A stretch of DNA of 64,000 bases from Tenacibaculum sp. Bg11-29 (GCF_002836595.1 NZ_PJBB01000003.1:3564501-3628500); one strand, 5' to 3'; shown: positions 8,493-17,623, counted from the first letter of the stretch. Notes: generated by a model from the sequence alone, not told the origin. Program-made: numbers and translations.

Positions 8493-11400
8493 TTAATTAA
8501 TAATAACCTTCTTACTACGCTCTCCTTGTTCTGATTTAACTTTTACGATGTAAACTCCGGTTTGTAAGGTTGAAATATTAATGGTGTTTTCACCTTTAGC
8601 TTCAATCGTTTTTCTTAAAACAGCAGCTCCGTTAATAGCATACAACGCTACTTCAAAATTTCCTTTCGTTATACCTTTAATTATTAATTTTTTATTGTTT
8701 ACCGTATAAATTTTCACACTATTAAAATGAGGGACTTCAATAACTGATTCGTTTTGTGTTGTATGTAAATAAAACCGTCCGATTCCATTTACTTTCTCTT
8801 TTATTTTAACATCATAAGTTGTTTTTCCTTCAGCATCTAGTTTTGTAAATGTGTTTGTTTCTTTATCTTCTATAAACACAGCTACTCCTACTGGAAGATT
8901 TAATGATTTAATAGAAAAACTAATTTCTTCTGCTGATGCTGATTTTATTCCGATTGGAATACTCATTTCTTCATAAGCCGATTTTGGTAACGATTGAATC
9001 GTAAAATCTTGTGAATTTTCTGAAGCTACTAATCTTGTAAACACATCAAATGTTGCTCTTTCATAGTTTCCTAAATCGTATCCAGGATCTAGTCCTTTTG
9101 TAGCAGTATCAAGATACTTAATAGTTGCATCTATTGTAACTCCTTTTGATTTTGCTAATAATTGAATGCTTGGTGTTTTAGTCGCTGTTGTTCCTCTACT
9201 AAAATTACCTCCTGTTAAAGGCTGAACTTTTCTTTGGGCTTCATTAAATACAATATCTGATACTCCTGTTGTTGTTTTTATAAAAAATCCTTGCCCGGGT
9301 GCTAATGAACTTTCAGCTGTTACCAATGATTTACCAACATATTTACTTTGTGTACTATCCCAAACATATACTCCTACATAAGATGGCTCTAACTTAGCTG
9401 TATTATCATTCACAAAATTTGTTCCTCCGTTTTCATTAATCGGTAAAAACGTGGTGTAAGGATTCCCTATTGCATTCCACTCTGATGCTGTTACTAATTT
9501 TGTAACATTTGCTGTTTCTAAAGTTCCTGTAAACAGTATACTTCCGTCTGTTATTCTAGATATTGCATAACTCCTTCCCTTTTCAAAGGTTAACATATTT
9601 GTTGTTAAATCATCCGTAGTATAATAAATCCATTTTGTACCCGCAACTTTACTATCATCATAGTACCCTATTGCATATCTATTTGGAGTTACCGTAGTAT
9701 TTTTACGAATATCGTTTAATGGATTCTCTACAAATTCTTTAATACTTTGTCCTGAAACAGGTGCTGATACAATACTCCATTCATTTGCAATTAAACCTCC
9801 TCGTTCATAAGTTACTTGTCCGTTTGCTGTTCCTTTTACAAATAACACGCCACTATTATTCACTGTAGATGTAATACTAACGGTTCCATTATTCATAAAA
9901 TCGGAAGTTATAACTGCTGCTCCGTCAGAGGCTATATTAAATTCTGATGCTGCATTAACCGTTAAACTACTCACCTCAACTGTAATTCCTCCGTTAATAG
10001 TTGGTGCAGTAACTACATTAGGTATAAATACATCATCTGTAGCTAAAGGCTCCGTATTATTACTCCAGTTAGTACTTACATTCCAATCTGAACTTGTATT
10101 TCCACTCCAAACAGAAAAAGAACAATCTTCATTATAACTTGCTGTAACATCTTTATTCCAACTAGCATAGTTTCCTGTTCCGGCAGTAGCTTCAGTAGCG
10201 TTATCTACTTCGATACAAGTAAGATTTGGATTGTTGGTAGCTTCAAAACTAGTTATACTAGCATTGTTTCCGTTTTTAACATTCAAATAGGTTAATTTAT
10301 TATTATTATAAGCTACTAATCTTTCCAAAGCTACATTTTTAGAAACATCCAGCGTTGTTAATTGATTATTATGAATATATAAATCCTGTAAGACTAAGTT
10401 TTTAGTAAGATCAATACTAATAAAATCATTATCATTAGCCTCTAATTCTTCCAAAACTACATTTTTTGTAACATCAAGTATTGCTAATTTATTGTCCTGA
10501 ATATATAAAAACTCTAATATCAAATTCTTAGAAACATCGATACTTGTTAGCTCATTTTCATCACAAGATAAATTTGTTAATAATATGTTTTGTGTTACAT
10601 CTAAGCTTGTTATTTGATTATCATTACACTCAAAAAGGTCCAACTTTATATTCTGAGAGATATCTAAGCTCGTTAATTGGTTATCAGCAACGACTAAATT
10701 GGTCAGCTGTATGTTTTGAGATACATCTATGTCTGTTATAGAATTTCTATACAAATCTAAATTTGTGAGCGCTACATTCTTCGTAACATCTATATTGGTT
10801 AATAAGTTACCAATACAAACCAATTCTTCTAAAACTATAAAATTTGCAATACCGGTAAGATCGGCTATGCTTTGAGAAGAAATATCTAGATTGGTGATAT
10901 ATTTTATACTTTCAGTTCCAACATAATCATCATCGGCAATACCATTACCCATACTACTAGGGTCTCCTATCGTTACAACAGTTCCGGCAGCGTTATGAGT
11001 TTCTAGATAGGCTTCAAAATTATCATCTGGTACATTGGTTTGAGTACAGAATGCATTATATATGGTTTGTGCATCTTTTTTAATCAAATTTGCAGTAGCA
11101 GATGAAGGATCATCTACTGCTACACATATAAGATTTGGATTGTTTCTGATATCAAAATCACCTGTATCAAGATTTATGTTAGTACCGTTTTTGATGTTCA
11201 GATAGGTCAATTGATTATTAGAACAAGCAAACTCTTCTAATAGTGGATTTTGAGAAATATCTAAACTTGTGAGTTCATTAGATTCTGTATAAAAATTGAC
11301 AAGCTTTGGATTATTCGATACATCTAAGCTAGTCAATTGATTCTCGTAGCTGTATAAATTCTCTAAATTAGGGTTTTGTGTAACATCTAGCGTAGTCAAT

Positions 11401-13484
11401 TGATTCTCTATACAATCTAAACTTTCTAAAACACTATTTTGAGTTACGTCTAAATTCCCCAAAGGGTTACCATAACATGATAAATCAATCAAAGCAATAT
11501 TATTCGTAACATCTAAGCTTACTATTTCATTTCGACTACAATTTAAGTTTGTTAAAAGGATGTTTTTAGAAACATCTAAGTTTGTTAATTCATTTTGATT
11601 ACAAGCTAAAGTTCTTAAAAGAACGTTTTGAGAAACATCGATATCTATTAATTCGTTAGATCTACAATCTAACACTTCTAAGGCCGTAAAATCTGCAATA
11701 CCGGTTAGGTTCAATATCCCTAGAGAGCGAACATTTAAACTGACTACTATTTCTATTTTTTCGGTAGTTACAAGCTTATCATTCGCAACGCCATTCCCCA
11801 TACTCGTAGGGTCTCCAATAGTTACTGTAGTACCGTTTGCTGTATGCGTTTCAAGATAATTTTCAAAAGCAGTATCTGGCACATTGGTTACCCTACAATC
11901 TGTACTATAATATGCCTGTGTATCTTTATCCCAAGTTTTACTATTAAGATACGTTGCTGTAGCATCATCTACCAGAATACAATAAAGGTTCGGATTATCC
12001 TGTACTTCAACATCTAAATTTACATTGTTTCCGTTTTTAAGATTTAAACTCGTTAAGACATTATCTTGCAATTCAATTTCACCCAAAAGTATATTTTGCG
12101 TTAAGTCTAAACTTGTTAGTTTATTATCACTACAGTATAATTCTAGTAGTGCTGTATTTTTAGTAACATCTAAACTGGTGAGTGTGTTTTCATAGCATTG
12201 TAAATATTGTAATGCACTATTTAGAGTAACATCTAAATTGGTGAGTTGCGTAGCTACACAATCTAAGTCTTCTAAAAGCAGGTTTTTGGTTACATCTAAA
12301 TTACCTATTGGATTACTATAGCAAGATAATTTAGTTAATGCTGTATTTTGTGTAACATTTAAACTTGTTAAGTCATTTCTACTACAAAGTAAGCGCGTTA
12401 AAAGGAGGTTTTTAGAAACATCTATACTTGTTAAGTCATTATTATCAAAAGATAAACTGGTTAATGCAGTAAGTAAGGTAACATCTAATTCGGTTAATTC
12501 ATTTTTAGGAAGGGTAAGGTTTTCTAAAAGTATATTTTGAGAAAGGTTAATACCCGTTAGTTTATTTTCTCTAAGCGATAAAATAACCAGTGCCGTGTTC
12601 TTAGAAAGATCAATACTTACAAGTTCATTTTTATTAAAACTCAATTCTTCTAATGCGATAAAATCTTCAATACCTGTAGCATCTGATACTATTGTTAATG
12701 GATCAGCCACTTGCCCTGGAGGAACAAAAGAACCGTTTATTGATAATGTTGTCACATTTTTAATAGCACTCGTATATACATAATCATCATCAGCAATACC
12801 ATTTCCCATACTAGTAGCATCACCAAGTGTAACGGTATTACCATTAGCATCATGCGTTTCTAAATAGGTTTCAAAAGCAGCATCAGGTACATTGGTTTCA
12901 TTGCAATGTTCTGCAAAAGTAGCTGTATCAACTTGCCATAACACCAAGCTAGAAAGACTTGGATTATCAACTAAAATACATTCTAAATCGTAATTCGCTC
13001 TAGCATCAAAAGTACCTATAATTCCATTTTGTCCGTTTCTTACATCCAACAAAGTAAGATCATTATCTGCTATTCCTACCTGAAATAAAGCTGTATTAAA
13101 CTTCAAATCAAGTGATGTTAATTGATTAGATGTTAAATAAAGGTTTTTTAAAGCTGTATTCTTTGTAAGATTAATTTGAGTTAATGAATTACTACTACAA
13201 TTTAATTCTTCTAACGCTGTAAAATCTTCAATACCTGTAAGATTTGATATTCCTAAATTAGCAATATTTAAAACCACTACATTTATAATATTAGCTGTTG
13301 TAACTTTATTGTCATCTATTACACCATTCCCCATACTTGTTGGGTCATTTAAAGGCACTATAGTACCACTAGCATCATGTGTTTCTAAATAATTTTCGAA
13401 AGTAGCATCTGGTATACTAGTTTCTTGACTATATAAGATATAGTTGAAAAGGACGAAAAAAAGTAAGCATAGTTTTTTAATCAT
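8493..13484 (-). CDS. Large secreted leucine-rich-repeat protein with T9SS type A sorting domain
   Basis: A 1663-aa surface protein. The N-terminus is a signal peptide (KKLCLLFFVLFNYILYS). Four modules follow, each opening with a T(S/N)(I/V)PDxxFExYLETH block and a DPTSMGNG motif, then a ladder of 21-22-residue LRRs of the form LTSLDVTKNTALxxLxCxxN. The modules begin near residues 23, 195, 530 and 815, and each closes with a CI-V-D-like segment. After the last module (about residue 1130) comes a beta-rich region (SVWSGNTSSDWNVSTNWSN), common in flavobacterial surface proteins. The final 75 residues are a type A sorting domain (KIYTVNNKKLIIKG, LYAINGAAVLRKTI, TGVYIVKVKSEQGERSKKVI). This fits a BspA/internalin-like adhesin. 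It is transcribed divergently from the regulator at 13887 and co-transcribed with the 56-aa gene. Confidence 0.9.
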   Translation of the reverse strand: MIKKLCLLFFVLFNYILYSQETSIPDATFENYLETHDASGTIVPLNDPTSMGNGVIDDNKVTTANIINVVVLNIANLGISNLTGIEDFTALEELNCSSNSLTQINLTKNTALKNLYLTSNQLTSLDLKFNTALFQVGIADNDLTLLDVRNGQNGIIGTFDARANYDLECILVDNPSLSSLVLWQVDTATFAEHCNETNVPDAAFETYLETHDANGNTVTLGDATSMGNGIADDDYVYTSAIKNVTTLSINGSFVPPGQVADPLTIVSDATGIEDFIALEELSFNKNELVSIDLSKNTALVILSLRENKLTGINLSQNILLENLTLPKNELTELDVTLLTALTSLSFDNNDLTSIDVSKNLLLTRLLCSRNDLTSLNVTQNTALTKLSCYSNPIGNLDVTKNLLLEDLDCVATQLTNLDVTLNSALQYLQCYENTLTSLDVTKNTALLELYCSDNKLTSLDLTQNILLGEIELQDNVLTSLNLKNGNNVNLDVEVQDNPNLYCILVDDATATYLNSKTWDKDTQAYYSTDCRVTNVPDTAFENYLETHTANGTTVTIGDPTSMGNGVANDKLVTTEKIEIVVSLNVRSLGILNLTGIADFTALEVLDCRSNELIDIDVSQNVLLRTLACNQNELTNLDVSKNILLTNLNCSRNEIVSLDVTNNIALIDLSCYGNPLGNLDVTQNSVLESLDCIENQLTTLDVTQNPNLENLYSYENQLTSLDVSNNPKLVNFYTESNELTSLDISQNPLLEEFACSNNQLTYLNIKNGTNINLDTGDFDIRNNPNLICVAVDDPSSATANLIKKDAQTIYNAFCTQTNVPDDNFEAYLETHNAAGTVVTIGDPSSMGNGIADDDYVGTESIKYITNLDISSQSIADLTGIANFIVLEELVCIGNLLTNIDVTKNVALTNLDLYRNSITDIDVSQNIQLTNLVVADNQLTSLDISQNIKLDLFECNDNQITSLDVTQNILLTNLSCDENELTSIDVSKNLILEFLYIQDNKLAILDVTKNVVLEELEANDNDFISIDLTKNLVLQDLYIHNNQLTTLDVSKNVALERLVAYNNNKLTYLNVKNGNNASITSFEATNNPNLTCIEVDNATEATAGTGNYASWNKDVTASYNEDCSFSVWSGNTSSDWNVSTNWSNNTEPLATDDVFIPNVVTAPTINGGITVEVSSLTVNAASEFNIASDGAAVITSDFMNNGTVSITSTVNNSGVLFVKGTANGQVTYERGGLIANEWSIVSAPVSGQSIKEFVENPLNDIRKNTTVTPNRYAIGYYDDSKVAGTKWIYYTTDDLTTNMLTFEKGRSYAISRITDGSILFTGTLETANVTKLVTASEWNAIGNPYTTFLPINENGGTNFVNDNTAKLEPSYVGVYVWDSTQSKYVGKSLVTAESSLAPGQGFFIKTTTGVSDIVFNEAQRKVQPLTGGNFSRGTTATKTPSIQLLAKSKGVTIDATIKYLDTATKGLDPGYDLGNYERATFDVFTRLVASENSQDFTIQSLPKSAYEEMSIPIGIKSASAEEISFSIKSLNLPVGVAVFIEDKETNTFTKLDAEGKTTYDVKIKEKVNGIGRFYLHTTQNESVIEVPHFNSVKIYTVNNKKLIIKGITKGNFEVALYAINGAAVLRKTIEAKGENTINISTLQTGVYIVKVKSEQGERSKKVIIN

Positions 13485-13718
13485 AATATAGCACTAAAAT
13501 TGTTTTAACAATATCTTATAAGGTTTAGAGAATCATTATTAGATTAACCATTGTGTTTAGTTTCTTTTCAAAAACCAATGTTCTGTTAACTCACAAAAAA
13601 CACAATACGTAAAATCTATTGCAATACTCACTTGAGTACCTTAACTACGATGCTCTTTTAAATCTTATGATATTTTCGCCAAAAATACATTATCACTATG
13701 TTTTAGCTATTTTTTAAA

Positions 13719-13758
13719 GGGGGACAAATAAGGGGCGAACATGGGGACAAATAGGGGG
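13719..13758 (+). repeat. Four phased G-runs / GGGGACAAATA direct repeats (possible G-quadruplex or operator)
   Basis: Runs of 5, 4, 4 and 5 G occur at 13719-13723, 13732-13735, 13743-13746 and 13754-13758. They are separated by 8, 7 and 7 bases of similar sequence (ACAAATAA, CGAACAT, ACAAATA). Such G-tracts are exceptional in DNA this AT-rich. The near-helical spacing fits tandem protein sites as well as a G4. Confidence 0.6.
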
Positions 13759-13851
13759 ACATATACGAATCAAAAAACTACAAAACATACACTTACACAT
13801 TAAATATGTGTAATAATTAATGTTTAGGCACTTCTTTTTTAGGATACTTTT

Positions 13852-13859
13852 TATATTTG
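13852..13859 (+). promoter_or_regulatory. Candidate -7 promoter element (TATATTTG)
   Basis: TATATTTG matches the Bacteroidota -7 consensus TAnnTTTG and is 27 bases upstream of the ATG at 13887. No good -33 TTTG is visible at the usual 19-base spacing, so the call is tentative. Confidence 0.35.
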
Positions 13860-13886
13860 CACTTTTAACTTAAGAGCTACTTAAAA

Positions 13887-15560
13887 ATGACCAATACAAA
13901 TGCCACATACATTGTTTGTTTACAGTACAAAATATTTATTTGTCTGTTCTTTTTTAATCTTTTGTTGTGTGCTCAAACAACGAGTATTAATGCTGATTCT
14001 TTAGACAACACTATTTACGTAGGTAAAAACATCTCTTACTTTCTTGAAGATGGTCGTTCTTTAACCATTAATAATGTTCGTTCTAAAAGTTTTAAAAAGT
14101 CAGAAAACGACGTTTTAAGTTTTGGTTACAGTACCAAAGCCGTTTGGTTAAAATTAAGAATACAAAATACTACGGATACTCCCATAAATAAGGTTTTAAG
14201 TATTCAAAAAGCATTACAAGATTCTATTCAGTTTTTTTATAAAGAAAAAGGGAATTGGAAAATGAGCCAGTCTGGGCAAATGATTAATGAAGCCAACAAA
14301 GACTTACCTGGTTTTTCCATCTCTTTTCCTGTGGCACTTAAAAAAGATAGTGCACACACCTTTTATATAAGAACCGTAAGTAAATACGGAAAAGTATTTG
14401 CGATAAAGTTACTAGACAAAGCTGCTTATACTAAAAGTGAACAGCGCGAACTTATAATAGGCTGGTTGTTAATTGGTATTCTAATAACGATTATAATTTA
14501 CAATTTTTCTTTAGCCAGAAGTTTAAAAGATCATGTATACGACTTTTATTGCCTTTCCGTTATTGGTGCCTTGCTATTACAGTTGGTTTTTAGAGGGTTT
14601 TTTAAACATTTTGTTTTAGATGACTCTCCGTTTTTACAAGAATGGTCTCCCATATTTACTTTTAGTATGGCTACCGTTTTCTCTAGTTATTTTTGCATTC
14701 GATTTTTAAACACTAAAAAATATAGTAAACAAGCACATTGGGCATTAATAGGAATTATGATACTAATTATAATCGCCTTTTTATATCCTTTTATATGTTA
14801 CGAAGTATTTGGTATTTATACCGATAGTCGTTTGTTAGGCTATTTTGGTATCCTTTTTTCTTTTATTGCCATTTATGCTGGTGTAAAAGTATATTTAAAA
14901 GGAAATAAATCTGCCCGTTTTCTTATTTATGCTTGGGCTGTTTTTTGTGTAACCATACTTTTGTATTCTTTAGCATCATTAAACATAGTGCCCCCCAATA
15001 TTGTAACCATGAACTCTTATTTGGTAGGTTCTGTACTTGAGGTATTTTTACTTTCTTTAGCCTTAGGCGATCGCTACGTACAAATAAGAAAGCAGAAAAA
15101 CATTTTGCGTAAAAATGCCGCTTTACAAGAACAAATAATTGCCGATAGAAATGCAGAAATTTCGTCTTTAAACCTAGAAACCTTACAATACATAAAGTCA
15201 AAGCAACATCTTACTGAAGAACTAAAAAGAATAGACAAACAACAAGATGGTATCACCATTAAAGAGGTATTAAATCGTTTGCAAGTAGATAAGATTAAAG
15301 ATACTCGGTTAGAAATTTTAAAGCGCGATATTGATGCGCTTACCATAGCACAAACCAATAAATTAAAATTAAAGTTTCCGATACTTACTAAGGGTGATAT
15401 GGAGCTTGTTTCTTTTATTTTATTAGGATTAAAACGAAAGGAAATAGCCATTATTAGAAATATTTCTTTCGAAGCCGTAAAAAAGAATATTTATAGACTT
15501 CGAAAAAAACTAGCTTTAAAGCCAAATGAATCACTAGAGGAATTTATTACTTCTTTATAG
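13887..15560 (+). CDS. 7TMR-DISM membrane sensor with C-terminal LuxR-type HTH
   Basis: A 557-aa signalling protein. A signal peptide (residues 1-30, ending LLCAQTT) leads into an extracellular beta-rich 7TMR-DISMED2-like domain (about 40-175; SYFLEDGRSLTI, TKAVWLKLRIQNT). Seven hydrophobic helices follow from about 188 to 400 (LIIGWLLIGILITIIIYNF onwards). Next is a coiled-coil/linker (about 400-480) and a C-terminal helix-turn-helix (about 500-557; LTKGDMELVSFILLGLKRKE, then FEAVKKNIYRLRKKL). In Bacteroidota this architecture is a one-component receptor that should bind DNA from the membrane, or act as an anchored partner of a regulator. It is divergent from the LRR surface-protein gene, so it may control it. 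The ligand is not predictable from sequence. Confidence 0.85.
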   Translation: MTNTNATYIVCLQYKIFICLFFFNLLLCAQTTSINADSLDNTIYVGKNISYFLEDGRSLTINNVRSKSFKKSENDVLSFGYSTKAVWLKLRIQNTTDTPINKVLSIQKALQDSIQFFYKEKGNWKMSQSGQMINEANKDLPGFSISFPVALKKDSAHTFYIRTVSKYGKVFAIKLLDKAAYTKSEQRELIIGWLLIGILITIIIYNFSLARSLKDHVYDFYCLSVIGALLLQLVFRGFFKHFVLDDSPFLQEWSPIFTFSMATVFSSYFCIRFLNTKKYSKQAHWALIGIMILIIIAFLYPFICYEVFGIYTDSRLLGYFGILFSFIAIYAGVKVYLKGNKSARFLIYAWAVFCVTILLYSLASLNIVPPNIVTMNSYLVGSVLEVFLLSLALGDRYVQIRKQKNILRKNAALQEQIIADRNAEISSLNLETLQYIKSKQHLTEELKRIDKQQDGITIKEVLNRLQVDKIKDTRLEILKRDIDALTIAQTNKLKLKFPILTKGDMELVSFILLGLKRKEIAIIRNISFEAVKKNIYRLRKKLALKPNESLEEFITSL

Positions 15561-15880
15561 GCTAGTACAGACGCGATTAATCGCGTCTCAACGATATATA
15601 AACGCAATACTGGTAAAGACGCGATTAATCGCGTCTCAACAGATTGCTTTGGCGTAAACTTCGTTTAGGTATTTTCGATTAAAATATATTTTAATCTCAA
15701 TAATCCTCGTAATGACCAACCCGAACCGTCATTACATATTTTCAGATTAGCTATAAGGTACAGACGTTGCAATGCAACGCCTCCACGCACACTGCAATAT
15801 TTCCCCTTCTAATATAAACAGAGAGCAAAACAAGTACAGACGCGATTAATCGCGTCTCCACAAGCACCACTCCCCTTTAA
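15561..15880. repeat. Intergenic stretch packed with dispersed palindromes
   Basis: These 320 bases contain no gene. They hold three copies of the GTA(C/A)AGACGCGATTAATCGCGTCTC element, with 18-bp palindromic cores GACGCGATTAATCGCGTC at 15570-15587, 15618-15635 and 15839-15856. One CGTTGCAATGCAACG palindrome lies at 15765-15779. The segment 15656-15716 is related to the ~140-bp inverted repeats at 43.2 and 47.5 kb. Confidence 0.8.
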
Positions 15881-16399
15881 CTATTTAATAGAAGCCTGTA
15901 AACTATCAACTTTTGCTTTTAAGCCAACGATTTCTCCTTGTAATTGTACTATTTTAAAAAGTGAATTATCAGCCAATTGTATTTTTAAATGACTCTTACG
16001 TAAATGAACCCATTTTGTATCACTAGTCATTAAATCTTCTTTCGCTAATAATTCTGAACAAGCATGTAAACCACGCAACCACCCTATTCTATTTTTTTCT
16101 AACAATTTTAAGTTCGTTTGTTTTACTCCTAATATCTTTTTTGTTTTATTTAATAGCTGTGTTATTTTTTGCGCTGTATTTTGTAGTTCTTTTTCTTTAA
16201 ACGATACTACAGTTGGTAATTCCGTTATCGATTTCTTAAAATTAAGCGCCTTATATAAAGGCTCTAATCTATTTAATATTTTAGCATTATATGTTCTTCT
16301 TTCTGCCGATATCGACTTTAACATATCATACGAAACCTTACAATAATTTGCTACTGATATATTGGTAATACAAAAACATGCTTTGATTCTTTTTAACAT
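15881..16399 (-). CDS. 172-aa unrecognised protein with possible N-terminal HTH
   Basis: I do not recognise this protein. Residues 12-50 (ITNISVANYCKVSYDMLKSI, then SAERRTYNAKILNRL) have the spacing of an XRE-like helix-turn-helix: a turn with CKVS, a recognition-like helix and a following R-R-T-Y. The rest is helical and Lys/Glu/Gln-rich (EKELQNTAQKITQLLNKTKK; LQGEIVGLKAKVDSLQ), suggesting coiled-coil oligomerisation. There is no signal peptide or membrane segment. Its upstream region holds three 41-bp-phased GTACA-N4-TGTAC palindromes, which would fit an autoregulated DNA-binding protein. It follows the 138-aa gene on the same strand but a terminator separates them. Both genes are embedded in palindrome-rich DNA. 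Confidence 0.6.
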   Translation of the reverse strand: MLKRIKACFCITNISVANYCKVSYDMLKSISAERRTYNAKILNRLEPLYKALNFKKSITELPTVVSFKEKELQNTAQKITQLLNKTKKILGVKQTNLKLLEKNRIGWLRGLHACSELLAKEDLMTSDTKWVHLRKSHLKIQLADNSLFKIVQLQGEIVGLKAKVDSLQASIK

Positions 16400-16441
16400 A
16401 ATTCAATTTTTTATTGATTCCTATTTTTTAGTTACACTACC

Positions 16442-16600
16442 GTACATTTCTATATTTTTTTATTTTACAAACGTACAGCCGTGTACATTTTTGAAAACTT
16501 TTATTTTAGGAACGTACAGCCATGTACACTCCTGTTTTTTTTATTTTTAAAACTGTACACGTGTGTACAATCCTGTTTTTAAAATATTTATTTATGTACA
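16442..16600. promoter_or_regulatory. Phased operator array: three GTACA-N4-TGTAC palindromes plus half-sites
   Basis: Full sites are at 16473-16486 (GTACA GCCG TGTAC), 16514-16527 (GTACA GCCA TGTAC) and 16555-16568 (GTACA CGTG TGTAC). Site starts are exactly 41 bases apart, and a further GTACA half-site follows at 16596, again 41 bases on. Another half-site lies at 16442. Sequence between sites is mostly T/A and only partly conserved. The array fills the region upstream of the 172-aa gene, just beyond the preceding gene's terminator. Its position argues for transcriptional control. Confidence 0.65.
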
Positions 16601-16614
16601 AAGAAGCCATAAAA

Positions 16615-16641
16615 AAAGCCTATTCATAAAAAATAGGCTTT
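16615..16641 (-). terminator. Terminator of the 138-aa gene
   Basis: The stem AAAGCCTATT (16615-16624) pairs with AATAGGCTTT (16632-16641). Read on the minus strand it continues into GGCTTTTTTTATGG, a good T-tract. It starts 11 bases after the gene's stop codon. Confidence 0.75.
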
Positions 16642-16651
16642 CTCTTTTTAG

Positions 16652-17068
16652 TTAATCCACCAATGTTGTTTTGTGCGTCTCAATATTTGTAAGTACCGTT
16701 GTAAGTACTACAATTTGTGCTTCAAATTGTTGATGATCTATTTGATCTTCCAAAACATTAATGGTACTATAATTAGCATCTCTGTTTTCTAAAGCTTTTA
16801 ATTTCGTTTCTTCACGCTCAATTTTTAATTCCAAATCTCGTTTTTGTTTTCCTTCGCCAATTACAGCCAACGCTGCCTGAAAACCACCAATTATTGCTTT
16901 TACACTAATAATACCTTCTTTAACCGTAGTAGTTCTTACCGTTTTGTCATCTAACGATTCGCCTAAGTTTCTTAAACGTCTTTCTAACATTGTTTTTTCA
17001 ATTTGCGTAATTTTAATAGCCGCATCGCATTCTTTTTTTGTTGTTAACAATCCTAAATTCAATTCCAT
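16652..17068 (-). CDS. 138-aa coiled-coil protein of unknown function
   Basis: Not recognised. The sequence is almost wholly helical and charged (KKECDAAIKITQIEKTMLER; KQKRDLELKIEREETKLKAL), with one small hydrophobic patch (IISVKAIIGGFQAALAVIG, about residues 52-70) that might be amphipathic rather than membrane-spanning. It has no signal peptide. It ends at a clear terminator and lies between the 113-bp tandem repeats and the phased palindromes. Its orientation and the presence of a terminator support a real gene. Confidence 0.55.
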   Translation of the reverse strand: MELNLGLLTTKKECDAAIKITQIEKTMLERRLRNLGESLDDKTVRTTTVKEGIISVKAIIGGFQAALAVIGEGKQKRDLELKIEREETKLKALENRDANYSTINVLEDQIDHQQFEAQIVVLTTVLTNIETHKTTLVD

Positions 17069-17224
17069 AATATATTAATTTTAAATGATTACAATTTTTT
17101 AAAGGAGCAATTTCCCTTTCTTTTATAAATCTATTTTTTTTCGATTTATTGCCTCCTTAACTTTTTGTTAAGTGTATTTTAAGAGAAAACAGCTGAATTT
17201 TAACTTTTTGGGCGTAGTATAAGT

Positions 17225-17540
17225 GTTGCAGTGCAACGTATCAACACTCACAACAGAGTAAGACGAGTAAAGACGCGATTAATCACGTCTCAACAGGCAG
17301 GGTCTCCATAAATAATAGCTCAATTCATCATACAGACGTTGCAATGCAACGTCTCAACACCCACAACAGAGTAAGACAAGTAAAGACGCGATTAATCGCG
17401 TCTCAACAAGTAGGGTCTCCACAAATAATCGCTCAATTCATCATACAGACGTTGCAGCGCAACGTCTCAACACCCACAACAGAGTAAGACAAGTAAAGAC
17501 GCGATTAATCGCGTCTCCACAAGCAGGGTCTCCATAATTA
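17225..17540. repeat. 113-bp tandem repeat, about 2.7 copies, each with two palindromes
   Basis: Units begin at 17225, 17338 and 17451, exactly 113 bases apart. Each starts with a GTTGCA(A/G)(T/C)GCAAC palindrome and carries a GACGCGATTAATCGCGTC palindrome about 50 bases later (one base changed in unit 1). Shared spacers include CACAACAGAGTAAGAC and AATAATNGCTCAATTCATCA. The individual palindromes are the same as those at 15.6-15.9 kb. Confidence 0.9.
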
Positions 17541-17603
17541 ATCGGTAAAAACTCGTTTCAATACTTTTAAACCCTTTACTACTACACCTAAAACTTTTTT
17601 ACG

Positions 17604-17623
17604 GCTTCTTATGGCTTTCCGTA
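17604..17623 (+). repeat. 20-bp direct repeat, copy 1 (upstream of hsdM)
   Basis: GCTTCTTATGGCTTTCCGTA is identical to 29038-29057. In both places it is preceded by ACTTTTTT plus three bases, and followed about 30 bases later by a looser shared T-rich/GGC/AAAAAA block. It begins 171 bases before the hsdM start. Confidence 0.75.

Larger units (their letters stand above)
13485..13886. promoter_or_regulatory. Divergent intergenic region with palindrome and phased G-runs
   Basis: These 402 bases separate the LRR gene (-) from the 7TM regulator (+). They contain a 14-bp palindrome TACTCA-CT-TGAGTA (13625-13638) and a G-rich direct-repeat cluster (13719-13758). A Bacteroidota-type -7 element TATATTTG lies at 13852-13859, 27 bases before the regulator's start codon. 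No ORF is convincing. Confidence 0.55.

Noticed and set aside
16442..16600. Iteron-type replication origin
   Set aside because: There is no Rep-like gene or DnaA box cluster; the sites lie in a promoter region, so an operator array is more likely.
17225..17540. CRISPR array
   Set aside because: The spacing is regular, but the 'spacers' are themselves repeated and no cas gene is present; it is a plain 113-bp tandem repeat.
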